Of a stretch of 64,000 bases of DNA, positions 36,038 through 45,337 are shown in pieces. Source of the DNA: Ruminococcus flavefaciens (lineage in GTDB: Bacteria > Bacillota > Clostridia > Oscillospirales > Ruminococcaceae); the NCBI GenBank assembly GCA_023662725.1, contig JAMPIL010000001.1, forward strand, positions 1,258,449 to 1,322,448, in the 5' to 3' direction. The position numbers and the translations under genes were made by a program. The notes beneath the pieces are model-generated. The model saw only the letters and a program-made list of their open reading frames with translations. It was not told the DNA's origin and did no database searches. The number at the start of each line of letters is the position of its first letter. The stretch's first letter is position 1.

Positions 36038-36971
36038 ACCTAATTTAAAGAAGCTACTGAAACTTGCCGGCAATCTTATCGTTATAGCTGCGCTTGCGTT
36101 CGTTGTAAAAAAAATCATGGGCATGGACGTTAAGCTTTCAGATTTCAAATCCGGAGCTGTAATGAGTTCATTTGTCATCAGTCTTGTTGTTCAGGCAGCT
36201 CTTATCGTTATAGCGAGTTTTCCGTGGCTTGTGTTCACTCAGTCGCTTTCCGGGAAAAAAATCCCCTATTCTGCGGCAATGCCCGTGTATACTAAGTCCA
36301 ATATATTCAAATACATCCCGGGAAATGTTTTCCAGTATGTCGGAAGAAATCAGCTTGCGCTCGATATGAGCATAAGTCACGTTGATGTTGTCTGCGCTAC
36401 TATCCTTGACGTTCTTTTCTGCGTGTTATGGACCGGAGTTATTTCCGTTATTCTTCTTGGCGGAAAAATTGCCGAACTTCTTGGTAAATACGGCAAAAAT
36501 ATTCTCATAATCGGAACGGCAGGAATCGTTCTTGTTGTTGCCCTGATAATTTTTGTAAAACTGAAATTCAGAGATAAACTGAAAGAGTATCTTTCACGCT
36601 ATTCCACAGCTTTTGAGAAGGAAAACCGTACAAAGCTTTTTCAGGGAATTTTCTATTATCTTGCTCACAATGCAGTTTCGGCAGCAATGTATTTTGTCTG
36701 CCTGCGGCTTATTATAGGCAACTCAGCGTCGTTCCGTGAGCTTGCTGCCCTGACCGGAGCGTTTATGTTTGCATGGATAATCGGATTTGTAACTCCCGGC
36801 GCTCCCGGAGGAATCGGTATCCGTGAGGGAGTTATGCTGTTCGTCTGTGGAAACGAGTTTCAGGATAGAGTAATTCTGTTTGTACTTGTGATGAGAATTG
36901 CTTCCATTCTTGCCGATGTTGCGGCATTTATCGTTGGACGAATATATAATAAATCAAAAAATAAGAAATGA
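36027..36971 (+). CDS. Flippase-like/lysylphosphatidylglycerol synthase TM-region family protein
   Basis: The 314-residue polytopic protein (about eight helices) carries the family block GFVTPGAPGGIGIREGVMLF with the conserved Gly/Glu residues. Homologues include the membrane half of MprF and proteins of the AglD/UPF0104 group found beside glycosyltransferases, where they may move polyprenyl-linked sugars. The soluble synthetase half of MprF is absent, so lysinylation is not implied. GGAG lies before the ATG. It is the last gene of the locus. Confidence 0.85.
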   Translation: MKSKPNLKKLLKLAGNLIVIAALAFVVKKIMGMDVKLSDFKSGAVMSSFVISLVVQAALIVIASFPWLVFTQSLSGKKIPYSAAMPVYTKSNIFKYIPGNVFQYVGRNQLALDMSISHVDVVCATILDVLFCVLWTGVISVILLGGKIAELLGKYGKNILIIGTAGIVLVVALIIFVKLKFRDKLKEYLSRYSTAFEKENRTKLFQGIFYYLAHNAVSAAMYFVCLRLIIGNSASFRELAALTGAFMFAWIIGFVTPGAPGGIGIREGVMLFVCGNEFQDRVILFVLVMRIASILADVAAFIVGRIYNKSKNKK

Positions 36972-36974
36972 ATT

Positions 36975-37008
36975 AAAAATGACGAACCATAATTGGTTCG
37001 TCATTTTT
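36975..37008. terminator. Bidirectional terminator ending the glycan locus
   Basis: AAAAATGACGAACC (36975-36988) pairs perfectly with GGTTCGTCATTTTT (36995-37008), loop of 6. It lies between convergent genes and ends in T runs on both strands. Its core GACGAACC/GGTTCGTC is the same as in the terminator at 19129-19160. Confidence 0.9.
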
Positions 37009-37026
37009 GCATATACAAAATGTAAT

Positions 37027-38256
37027 TTATTTTTTTGCATTAGCAAGCATAAGTTTGATACGGTTCTCCTGATTAACTCTCGTCGCTCCCGGATCGTAAT
37101 CGATTGCGACGATATTTGCATTCGGATTATCTGCCTTGATAGCTCTCGACATCCCCTTTGCAACAATATGATTAGGAAGACATCCGAATGGCTGTGTGCA
37201 GATGATATTCTCAACTCCCGACTTCGCAAGAGCCGCCATTTCGGCAGGAATCAACCATCCCTCACCCATCACAACGCCTTGATTAATATACTTATCGGCA
37301 AGACTTCGCAGGTGTTCAAAATCGTGAAGCGGCTCAAAATCGCCCTGTTCCTCCATGACTTTGATAAGCTCTTTCTGCTTGGCATAAATCAGCTTATATC
37401 CCAGTTTAAAGAGCCTTGAAGCCTTTGTCTGGTGATCGTATATCTCGGCATTGGTGAAAGAAGCCGAGGCTGTGTACATCACAAACTCAAGAAGTGACGG
37501 AACAACCGGTTCACATCCCTCTGAAATCAGGAAGTCCTCAAGATGATTATTGGCAAGCGGACTATACTTAACGTATATTTCGCCAACTATTCCGACTCTG
37601 ATTTTTTTCTCTCCTGTAAGAGGAATTGCTCCGAAATCATTGAGAATATCACGGTAAACTCTCTTCGTTTTCAGATAAAGAGTGCTTCCCTTTTTAAAGA
37701 TATTGCCGAGTCTGTTCTGCCATTTATCGAGAACTTTCTTGGATTCGCCCTTGTTAACCTCGTACGCTCTGCACTTGTTATAGCAAGTCATCAGCAGATC
37801 GCCGTAAAGTACGGCATACAGCAGTTTAACAAACATTTTCGGAGTGATTTTAAATGCGCTGTCCTTTTCAAGTCCGCTGAAATTCAGCGATACAACAGGT
37901 ACCTGCGGATAATTTTTATCCACAGCTTTTCGGAGCAGATGAATGTAATTCGAAGCACGGCAGCCTCCTCCAGTCTGAGTAATAAGCAGAGCTGTTTTGT
38001 CCGGATCATATTTTCCGCTGTTCAGAGCGTCCATGAACTGTCCGATAACGAGCAGAGCCGGATAACAGGCATCGTTGTGAACATTTTTCAGTCCCTCGTC
38101 AACAACTGCACGAGAATCATTTTGCAGAAGCTCCATTTTATATCCCGCCGACTCAAAAATAGCTATAAGAAGCTTAAAATGAATCGGCAGCATATCGGGT
38201 ACGAGAATAGTATGAGTTTTTATCATATCCTCGGTAAATTTTGCGTATTCCGGCAT
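37027..38256 (-). CDS. 2-hydroxyacyl-CoA dehydratase-related protein (detached C-terminal half of a fused activase)
   Basis: The 409-residue protein contains DACYPALLVIGQFMDALNSG and LITQTGGGCRASNYIHLLRK, with cysteines that are candidate iron-sulfur ligands, and later CTQPFGCLPNHIVAKGMSRA. These are hallmarks of the HgdB-like region that in many Firmicutes is the C-terminal third of a single large protein of about 1,400 residues. Here it is a separate gene 14 bases downstream of the activase part; together they add up to that length. GGAGG lies before the ATG. Physiological substrate unknown. Confidence 0.85.
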   Translation of the reverse strand: MPEYAKFTEDMIKTHTILVPDMLPIHFKLLIAIFESAGYKMELLQNDSRAVVDEGLKNVHNDACYPALLVIGQFMDALNSGKYDPDKTALLITQTGGGCRASNYIHLLRKAVDKNYPQVPVVSLNFSGLEKDSAFKITPKMFVKLLYAVLYGDLLMTCYNKCRAYEVNKGESKKVLDKWQNRLGNIFKKGSTLYLKTKRVYRDILNDFGAIPLTGEKKIRVGIVGEIYVKYSPLANNHLEDFLISEGCEPVVPSLLEFVMYTASASFTNAEIYDHQTKASRLFKLGYKLIYAKQKELIKVMEEQGDFEPLHDFEHLRSLADKYINQGVVMGEGWLIPAEMAALAKSGVENIICTQPFGCLPNHIVAKGMSRAIKADNPNANIVAIDYDPGATRVNQENRIKLMLANAKK

Positions 38257-38270
38257 AAAGCACCTCCAAA

Positions 38271-41198
38271 TTATTTCTGCTCCATGGCGGCGACAAGGCT
38301 TCGCAGACGTATCCTTGCTGCGCCAAGATTGTTGATTTCATCTATTTTTAGCTGAGTATAAAGCTTTCCGCCGCTTTCGAGAATATTGCGGACTTCATCA
38401 CCGGTAACTGCGTCGATTCCGCATCCGAACGAGACAAGCTGAATGAGCTGCATATCGGGCTGAGTTGTAACGTACTTCGCTGCACGATAAAGCCTTGAAT
38501 GATATGTCCACTGATTAAGAACCCCAAGCTTAGGAGTTTTCGCAAGCATCGCAACGCTGTCTTCAGTAACAACAGCCATTCCAAGGCTTGTTATAAGCTT
38601 GTGGATTCCGTGATTTATCTCCTTATCAATGTGATAAGGACGACCGGCAAGAACGATTATCTTGCGGTTTTCACGGCGTGCCTGTTCGATTATTTCCCTT
38701 GCTTTTGCAGCAACATTTATATGGTAACGCTCCAACGCCTCGTAAGCGGCATCAACTGCGGCCGGAATACGTCCCTTGATATTATACTTTTTAAGAACCT
38801 TCGCAAGAACTTTTTCGACATTTTTTCTTATATTCAAATCCATATACGGATGAATGAAATTGTCATTGTTCAATCTTGGATTATTGGCAAGCAGAAGTTC
38901 TGGATAATAGGCAACTACAGGACAATTGAAATGATTGTCGCTGTCACCCTCGTCAAGATTGTAGCTCATGCAGGGATAGAAAATAAAGTCCGCACCCTTG
39001 TCGAGCAAATTCTCGATATGACCGTGAGCGAGCTTTGCCGGATAGCAGACAGTGTCCGAAGGGATCGTATGCTGTCCGAGATAATACATGGCACGTGAAC
39101 TCTCTTCGGAAATAATCGTCCGGAAACCGAGAGTCGTAAACAGCATATGCCAAAATGGAAGCTGTTCATAAAAACCTAGAGTAAGAGGCAAACCGACCGT
39201 TCCCCTGTATTTTTTCGGCTGATGAGTTTTAACGGTATTAATTATGCTGTCGTATTTATACTCGTAAAGGTTGGGGATTTTATTTTTTGAAGCCATTCCA
39301 CCGCCTTTTTCACAGCGGTTTCCGGAAATAAATTTCCGTCCCTTACCGAAACTGATAATGTTGAGCTGACAATGTGCCGTACAGCCTCCGCACTGAGCAG
39401 AACGTGATGTGTAAGCGAATCCGGCAAGCTCTTCTTCGGAAATAATTGTGGAACGCTCTCCGGCTTGCTCCTTAGCATAAAGTGCGCAGCCGAACGCTCC
39501 CATAAGACCGGAAATAGCCGGACGGATAACGTTTCTTCCCAGTTCTTTCTCGAACGAACGCAGTACAGCATCGTTGAGGAAGGTTCCTCCCTGAACAACG
39601 ATATTCTCGCCAAGCTCGTCCGGAGATTTCGCACGGATAACCTTATAAATAGCGTTTTTGATGATGGACGAGGAGAGTCCGGCGGAAATATCCTCAACAG
39701 TTGCTCCGTCCTTCTGAGCCTGTTTTACAGAACTGTTCATAAAAACGGTACAGCGTGAACCGAGGTCAACAGGATGCTCTGCAAAAAGACCAAGCTGTGA
39801 AAACTCGGCAATATCGTATCCGAGAGCCATAGCAAATGTCTGAATGAACGAACCGCAGCCCGAAGAACAGGCTTCATTTAGCATAATGCTGTCGATGCTT
39901 TTGTTTTTGATTTTAAAGCACTTTATGTCCTGACCGCCGATATCAATAATAAAATCAACGTCCGGACAGAAATGCGCCGCCGCCTTAAAGTGAGCAACAG
40001 TTTCAACGATACCGTGGTCAACAGATAGTCCGGATTTTATAAGATCTTCTCCGTAGCCGGTAACAGCAGAGCCTTTTATAGTTATCCCGTCATTCATTTC
40101 GGAATAAATACGTTTAAGCTGATCGGCAATTTTATCAAGAGGCTGTCCCTGATTAGAAGAATAATGGTGATAAAGAATACGCCCATCGTCTGTGATAAGA
40201 ACAAGCTTTGTCGTAGTCGAACCGGCGTCGATTCCAAGATAAGCGTCGCCCTTATATGTACGTATATCAGCGTAACCGAGGTCGAATTTCTTATGACGGT
40301 CGATAAACTCATCGTATTCCGCATGAGAACGGAAAAGCGGCTCGCCTGTAATAATATTGTCGGAAGCCTTAGCGTTTGTGATTTTTTTTATTACAGCGTC
40401 GATTCCAAAACTGTCCTCAGATTCGGACGCATATAACGAACAGCCGTAAGCTACGAAAACCGGAGCTTCATCCGGGAACACAGCATTCTCGTCATCGAGT
40501 CCGAGGGTTTTCACGAAGGCTTTTTTCAGTCCTTTCAGGAAGAAAAGCGGACCTCCGAGAAACAGGACTTTTCCCTCGATTGAACGTCCCTGAGCAAGAC
40601 CGGAAACAGTCTGGTCAACAACAGCCTGAAATATACTCGCAGCAATATCTTCACGCCTTGCTCCCTGATTAAGCAGCGGCTGGATATCGGATTTTGCGAA
40701 AACTCCGCAGCGAGAGGCAATTGGATATACCTTTTGCGCATGAAGCGAAAGTTCATCCAGTTCGTCGGCAGTAATTCCGAGAAGAGTAGCCATCTGATCA
40801 ATAAACGCACCTGTTCCTCCGGCGCATGAACCGTTCATACGCTGCTCTACGCCGCCTGTGAGAAAAATTATCTTTGCGTCCTCTCCGCCAAGCTCGATAA
40901 CGGAATCGGCGTCGGGATGCTTTTGCTTAACTGCAAGGAATGCCGCATGAACTTCCTGAACGAATGGTATCTCGGCGGAATTTGCCAGTCCAAGTCCGGC
41001 TGAACCTGTTATACAAACTGTAAACTTTTCATCAGGAAAATCTGCCTGAATCAGTTTAAGCTGATCTGTAACGGTTTCCTTGACTTTGGAGAAATGCCGC
41101 TGATATTTTGAATATATGATATTTTTGTTTGAATCGGTTATGACGGTTTTGACAGTTGTCGAGCCGACATCAATGCCGAGTGAATATAAATTCGACAT
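38271..41198 (-). CDS. Acyl-CoA dehydratase activase, duplicated BadF/BcrA ATPase with DUF2229
   Basis: The 975-residue protein holds two ASKHA-type ATPase modules: the first starts SLGIDVGSTTVKTVITDSN, the second YLGIDAGSTTTKLVLITDDG near 318. Each has the paired cysteines that coordinate the shared [4Fe-4S] cluster in HgdC-type activators (SCAGGTGAFIDQ and SRCGVFAKSD; ACSSGCGSFIQTFA and SRCTVFMNSS). A Cys-rich segment (QCGGCTAHC) and the DUF2229 region follow. Activases use ATP to inject an electron into a 2-hydroxyacyl-CoA dehydratase. No typical hgdAB pair is nearby, so the target is probably the downstream gene. Confidence 0.88.
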   Translation of the reverse strand: MSNLYSLGIDVGSTTVKTVITDSNKNIIYSKYQRHFSKVKETVTDQLKLIQADFPDEKFTVCITGSAGLGLANSAEIPFVQEVHAAFLAVKQKHPDADSVIELGGEDAKIIFLTGGVEQRMNGSCAGGTGAFIDQMATLLGITADELDELSLHAQKVYPIASRCGVFAKSDIQPLLNQGARREDIAASIFQAVVDQTVSGLAQGRSIEGKVLFLGGPLFFLKGLKKAFVKTLGLDDENAVFPDEAPVFVAYGCSLYASESEDSFGIDAVIKKITNAKASDNIITGEPLFRSHAEYDEFIDRHKKFDLGYADIRTYKGDAYLGIDAGSTTTKLVLITDDGRILYHHYSSNQGQPLDKIADQLKRIYSEMNDGITIKGSAVTGYGEDLIKSGLSVDHGIVETVAHFKAAAHFCPDVDFIIDIGGQDIKCFKIKNKSIDSIMLNEACSSGCGSFIQTFAMALGYDIAEFSQLGLFAEHPVDLGSRCTVFMNSSVKQAQKDGATVEDISAGLSSSIIKNAIYKVIRAKSPDELGENIVVQGGTFLNDAVLRSFEKELGRNVIRPAISGLMGAFGCALYAKEQAGERSTIISEEELAGFAYTSRSAQCGGCTAHCQLNIISFGKGRKFISGNRCEKGGGMASKNKIPNLYEYKYDSIINTVKTHQPKKYRGTVGLPLTLGFYEQLPFWHMLFTTLGFRTIISEESSRAMYYLGQHTIPSDTVCYPAKLAHGHIENLLDKGADFIFYPCMSYNLDEGDSDNHFNCPVVAYYPELLLANNPRLNNDNFIHPYMDLNIRKNVEKVLAKVLKKYNIKGRIPAAVDAAYEALERYHINVAAKAREIIEQARRENRKIIVLAGRPYHIDKEINHGIHKLITSLGMAVVTEDSVAMLAKTPKLGVLNQWTYHSRLYRAAKYVTTQPDMQLIQLVSFGCGIDAVTGDEVRNILESGGKLYTQLKIDEINNLGAARIRLRSLVAAMEQK

Positions 41199-41349
41199 AT
41201 TACACCTCTATTAAGTAAATTTGAAAGGAGAAGAACACGCATAATCAGTCTGCCGCTGTTTTCCTGCGGCAGTACGATTTTCTATGCAGCCGGAGAATTT
41301 CAGCGAACCGTATGCTCACAATCGCTTTGCTCTGTTCGCTGCTTCTCAG

Positions 41350-41418
41350 GTGGACGCCGTCCCCCTCGTTCACTCCCTGCCAAAGAGTTGATTAACCCTT
41401 TGGAATCCTGTTATTAAC
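41350..41418 (-). repeat. Modular hairpin repeat, copy G (right half)
   Basis: On the minus strand TTAATAACAGGATTCCAAAG leads into CCAAAGGGTT/AACTCTTTGG and then a GGGGAC/GCGTCC hairpin. The central variable hairpin and the left part are missing. Beyond it (41250-41272) a perfect 7-base inverted repeat CTGCCGC/GCGGCAG without a T tract occurs in the leader of the activase gene; I see nothing else in this 228-base gap. Confidence 0.65.
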
Positions 41419-41426
41419 TCTTTATT

Positions 41427-42065
41427 TTATTCTACAGTAACGCTTCCGGATTCCCAGTGTGAGAACGCATATTTTTCCATAGAACGGTTTTCTGATAAAT
41501 CGTTAAATATATCGGCGTCAAAGAAATAAAACTCTATCGGATATACGGTTCCGCTTTCGGCATTTTCCGGTATATCAAGATAAAACGTTACTATATCTCC
41601 ATCTCCGCCGCCCTGCTTAGTAAAGCCTGCCGTGAAGAAAAATGCTCCGAGCTTTTTCTTTTCCATTTCTTCAGGTCTTTCGCCCTGCCATTCCATTGCA
41701 GATGAAAAACTTGCATCTTCTGTGGCTTCGCCTAACTCATATTCTGCTTCGTTTCCTTCTTCGTGAGCATTTACACAGTCAAGTTCTTCCGGATATGATA
41801 CGTGAATACCGCAAACGTTCCATTTATCCGCCGCATTTTTTACCGATACAGTTACCTCGGCTCTTCCTCCGGCGGGAGCAGTCGTATTGCTTATCGAGAG
41901 GATCGGTCCTTCCTCATCATCGGGAACATCTTTGTATTTTTCGTTGAAAGCTTTTTCGCTTTCAGTAAGAATTTCCTCAACCTTACTTTCTTCTTTGCCG
42001 CATCCGCAAAAAGCTCCTAAAGCAGTTAAAACGACCGCCGCAAGCGTTATCAGCCTGTGATTCAT
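41427..42065 (-). CDS. Lipoprotein with cohesin-like domain
   Basis: The 212-residue protein has a lipoprotein signal (LITLAAVVLTALGAFCGC; Cys22 likely lipidated), an acidic linker and from about residue 52 a cohesin-like beta sandwich: GPILSISNTTAPAGGRAEVT, VKNAADKWNVCGIHVSYPEE, then GDIVTFYLDIPENAESGTVY and the end VTVE. Cohesins bind dockerins and assemble cellulosomes or other surface complexes. The fold call is by pattern; some carbohydrate-binding families share it. Its ATG overlaps the stop of the clpE-like gene (ATGA), an unusual pairing. No dockerin-bearing protein is visible in this window. Confidence 0.7.
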   Translation of the reverse strand: MNHRLITLAAVVLTALGAFCGCGKEESKVEEILTESEKAFNEKYKDVPDDEEGPILSISNTTAPAGGRAEVTVSVKNAADKWNVCGIHVSYPEELDCVNAHEEGNEAEYELGEATEDASFSSAMEWQGERPEEMEKKKLGAFFFTAGFTKQGGGDGDIVTFYLDIPENAESGTVYPIEFYFFDADIFNDLSENRSMEKYAFSHWESGSVTVE

Positions 42066-44398
42066 TCAGCCTCACACTCCTTATTTCCAACCACAACGAT
42101 CTCGCCGGATTCATCTGTTGATATTGCAATCTCTTTCGTCGAGGAAGCCTGCTCGATTATTATTTCAGCAATTTTATTTTCGATATCCTGTCTGATAACT
42201 CTTCTGATATCTCGTGCGCCGTACGGTTTTCCGTAAGATTTTTCCGCAATAGCGGCAAGTGCGCATTCATCGCATCGAAGCTTTATATCCTTTTCAGCGA
42301 GCGGCTCTCTCATTTCATCAAGCATAAGAGCGGCAATGCTTTCAAAATCCTTCTTTGTAAGCTGATTGAACACAACGATCTCATCAATTCGGCTTATAAA
42401 TTCCGGACGAAGGAATTCTCTTAATCCCTTAACAGCTCTGTCTCTGGAAACCTCTTCTGTTGTTTTATTGAAGCCGACTCCCGTTGATTTATCGGTCGAA
42501 CCTGCATTGGACGTCATGCAGATAATGGTATTTTCAAAATTGACCGTTCTGCCGTGAGAATCATCAACCTTGCCCTCATCGAGGATCTGCATGAGAATAT
42601 TCATAACATCAGGATGCGCTTTTTCAATTTCATCAAAGAGAATAACGGAATACGGACGTCTGCGTACTTTCTCCGTAAGCTGACCTGCTTCATCATAGCC
42701 GACATATCCGGGAGGCGAACCTATCATTCTTGCAACGGAATGCTTTTCCATGTATTCGGTCATATCAAGTCTGATAAGCGGCTCCGGAGAATCGAACATT
42801 TCCTCGGCAAGAGCCTTTACCAGCTCTGTTTTACCCACTCCCGTAGGACCCACGAAAATGAACGAAGCCGGTCTGCGGCGCTTATTAAGACGAACTCTCG
42901 TGCGCTTGATAGCCTTTGAAATAAGAGAAACTGCTTCATCCTGTCCGACAACTCTCTTTTTAAGAGAGTCTTCAAGACGGGCAATTTTAAGGAATTCAGT
43001 CTCGGCAATTTTGTTTGCGGGAATACCGGTCCAAAGCTCGACTACCTTAGCGATATCCTCTTCCGTTACCTGAACGTTTCCGGCGGTATCCTTGATCTTC
43101 TCCATTGCTTCACGGGCGTGAATAAGCTTTCCTTTGACCTCGGCAAGAGCTTCGTAATCTATTTCGGGATTATCCATAATAACGTCCTCCATGCCCTCAA
43201 GAACGCTTATTTCCTTTTTAAGAGAAGCATATTCGGCAACCTCCGGAGTACGTATGCAGGCTCTTGCACAGCCTTCGTCCATAAGATCTATAGCCTTATC
43301 GGGAAGAAATCTGTCGGTTATATATCTTTCTGAAAGAACGGCGCATACTCTTAAAAGATAATCGGAAATATGAACGTTATGATATTCCTCGTAATGCTTT
43401 TTGATTCCGAGAAGAACGTCAACGGTATCTTCAATAGTCGGTTCGCTTACCGTAACGGGCTGGAAACGTCTTTCAAGAGCGGAATCCTTTTCGATGTATT
43501 TTCTGTATTCGCCGAACGTTGTTGCTCCTATAACCTGAACCTCGCCTCTTGAAAGAGCCGGTTTAAGAATATTTGCAGCATTCATTGAACCTTCCGAATC
43601 GCCTGCCCCCACAAGATTATGAACTTCATCAATAAAAAGAATAATATTATGTTCACGCTTTACTTCGTCGATAAGACCTTTAACACGGCTTTCAAATTGT
43701 CCTCTGAACTGAGTTCCCGCAACAAGAGCCGTTAAATCAAGCAGATAAACCTTTTTATTAATAAGATTATACGGAACGTTCTTATCGTTTATACGCTGAG
43801 CAATGCCCTCGGCAATAGCTGTTTTACCAACACCCGGTTCGCCTATAAGACATGGATTGTTTTTGGTTCTTCTTGAAAGTATCTGAATAACTCTTGCAAT
43901 TTCCTTATCTCTGCCGATAATATTATCGAGCTCGCCGTCGGCCGCTTTCTGCGAAAGGTTAGTACAGTATGTTCCGAGGAATTTAGGTTCTTTTGATTTT
44001 TTATCCTTTCTCTGAAAAAGTCCTTTTTTTCCGCTGTTTTCCTGATTATTTCCTGATGATGAAGAATTTTCTCTTGCCGGCTGTTTTTTATCGGAAACAT
44101 CTTCCGATTCCTCTTCAGCCGATGAACTTATACCAAACATATTTGAAAGAAAACCGGGCATTAATCCGGAGCCGCCCATTTCAAAGCTGTCACCATCGAG
44201 CATATCCATCATCTGGTCGGAGAGCTGATCGATCTCTTCGCTTGATATTCCCAGCTTATCCATATATTCTGCAACTTGGGGAATATTTCTTTCTCTTGCG
44301 CAAGAAAGACAAAGTCCCTCATTCTTTTTTTCGTTTCCCTGAACCGACGTTATAAAAACAACGGCTGGTCTTTTTTTGCAGTTACTGCACATTATCAT
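42062..44398 (-). CDS. clpE: Clp ATPase with N-terminal zinc finger (ClpE-like)
   Basis: The 778-residue protein begins with a four-cysteine zinc finger (CSNCKKRPAVVF...CLSCAR) in place of the ClpA/ClpC N-domain, as in ClpE of Gram-positive bacteria. A disordered Ser/Lys/Glu linker (about 85-135) follows, then AAA-1 (Walker A GEPGVGKT; Walker B ILFIDEVHN), a short middle domain and AAA-2 (GPTGVGKTELVKAL; VILFDEIEKAHPDV). A VGF tripeptide in STGVGFNKT sits where the ClpP-binding loop lies, so it probably feeds ClpP. No CtsR site was recognised upstream. GGAGGA lies before the ATG. Confidence 0.88.
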   Translation of the reverse strand: MIMCSNCKKRPAVVFITSVQGNEKKNEGLCLSCARERNIPQVAEYMDKLGISSEEIDQLSDQMMDMLDGDSFEMGGSGLMPGFLSNMFGISSSAEEESEDVSDKKQPARENSSSSGNNQENSGKKGLFQRKDKKSKEPKFLGTYCTNLSQKAADGELDNIIGRDKEIARVIQILSRRTKNNPCLIGEPGVGKTAIAEGIAQRINDKNVPYNLINKKVYLLDLTALVAGTQFRGQFESRVKGLIDEVKREHNIILFIDEVHNLVGAGDSEGSMNAANILKPALSRGEVQVIGATTFGEYRKYIEKDSALERRFQPVTVSEPTIEDTVDVLLGIKKHYEEYHNVHISDYLLRVCAVLSERYITDRFLPDKAIDLMDEGCARACIRTPEVAEYASLKKEISVLEGMEDVIMDNPEIDYEALAEVKGKLIHAREAMEKIKDTAGNVQVTEEDIAKVVELWTGIPANKIAETEFLKIARLEDSLKKRVVGQDEAVSLISKAIKRTRVRLNKRRRPASFIFVGPTGVGKTELVKALAEEMFDSPEPLIRLDMTEYMEKHSVARMIGSPPGYVGYDEAGQLTEKVRRRPYSVILFDEIEKAHPDVMNILMQILDEGKVDDSHGRTVNFENTIICMTSNAGSTDKSTGVGFNKTTEEVSRDRAVKGLREFLRPEFISRIDEIVVFNQLTKKDFESIAALMLDEMREPLAEKDIKLRCDECALAAIAEKSYGKPYGARDIRRVIRQDIENKIAEIIIEQASSTKEIAISTDESGEIVVVGNKECEAE

Positions 44399-44418
44399 AA
44401 ACAGATTCCTCCTATAAA

Positions 44419-45318
44419 TTACATTTTTGAAGCTATAAAATCGTAAACATATTTGAATATATATGTTTTATCAATTGCCTTAACGTTAAAGAAAAGCATA
44501 TCGCTGTTTCCGAGTATTACATTCAGCCTTACAACAGAAGCTATTAAAGCAACTATTGCCGCACCCTTTACTACTCCGACAAATCCGCCGAAAATATGAG
44601 CTGCAATGCTCATCTCTTCTTCCGTATTGCGGAGAAGCGATTTTATTGTGATAAGAGCAATAGCTATAACAGCGGCAAACAAAGCAATAAAACTTATAAT
44701 GCGAATCATGCTTTTATATGACTTTTCAGTATAGGTGTCCGCTATGTATGCAGCCGCCTTTGAGTTATCATCCGGTTCGATAAGAAGAGGAATAAGCTCT
44801 TCGACTGTTTCAGGATGGCTGATAATTTCTTTTTCTGCCGATTCTGCGGCGTATCCGGTTAAATTATCCTCAACTATACTTTTTATTATAAAAGCGTAAC
44901 CCTCATGAAGCTTCCGGTAAAAATCCTCTTCCTCGTCAACTTTTATGGCATTTATGCTGTTGACATATTTATATATCTTCTCATCAAAGTTTTCACCCGA
45001 AGCATAAATATCGGCGATCCTATCGTCCTTAACGATAACGTTATAACCGAGAGATTCAATATGATCGGCTGTTTTTTCAACAAAATCCACTGAAGCAGCA
45101 GATTTTGCAAGCTTTCTGATATTGCTGTCTCTTACCGTGCTTTTATAAATCGAATCCGATAAACTTCCGCTTACCGATATTGCAAGAGCGAACGCAAGCA
45201 GATATCCTCCAAGAGAAAGAGCCGACCGGAATATCCCCTTTCTTTCCGAAATATAAATGCAAATCAGAACTGCGGCGGCGGCTGTCACATCGTAAAACCA
45301 CCAGAATTCTTCACCCAA
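44419..45318 (-). CDS. CvpA-family membrane protein
   Basis: The 299-residue protein has an N-terminal pair of helices (VTAAAAVLICIYISERKGIF; ALSLGGYLLAFALAIS), a soluble middle of about 120 residues and C-terminal helices (IISFIALFAAVIAIALITIK; GGFVGVVKGAAIVALIASVV). This is the CvpA layout with an enlarged loop. CvpA proteins are linked to envelope function and colicin V production in E. coli; the molecular role is unclear. The start appears to be TTG at 45318 behind AAGGGA. It ends 20 bases before clpE. Confidence 0.72.
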   Translation of the reverse strand: MGEEFWWFYDVTAAAAVLICIYISERKGIFRSALSLGGYLLAFALAISVSGSLSDSIYKSTVRDSNIRKLAKSAASVDFVEKTADHIESLGYNVIVKDDRIADIYASGENFDEKIYKYVNSINAIKVDEEEDFYRKLHEGYAFIIKSIVEDNLTGYAAESAEKEIISHPETVEELIPLLIEPDDNSKAAAYIADTYTEKSYKSMIRIISFIALFAAVIAIALITIKSLLRNTEEEMSIAAHIFGGFVGVVKGAAIVALIASVVRLNVILGNSDMLFFNVKAIDKTYIFKYVYDFIASKM

Positions 45319-45337
45319 AATAATCCCTTCTTTCTTT

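Noticed and set aside
38271..41198. Frameshifted pseudogene of the large activase
   Set aside because: Both parts keep intact domains and separate ribosome sites, so a genuine two-gene form is more likely than a broken gene.
41250..41272. CTGCCGC/GCGGCAG hairpin as terminator
   Set aside because: The stem is only 7 bases and has no T tract on either strand; it lies in a gene leader.
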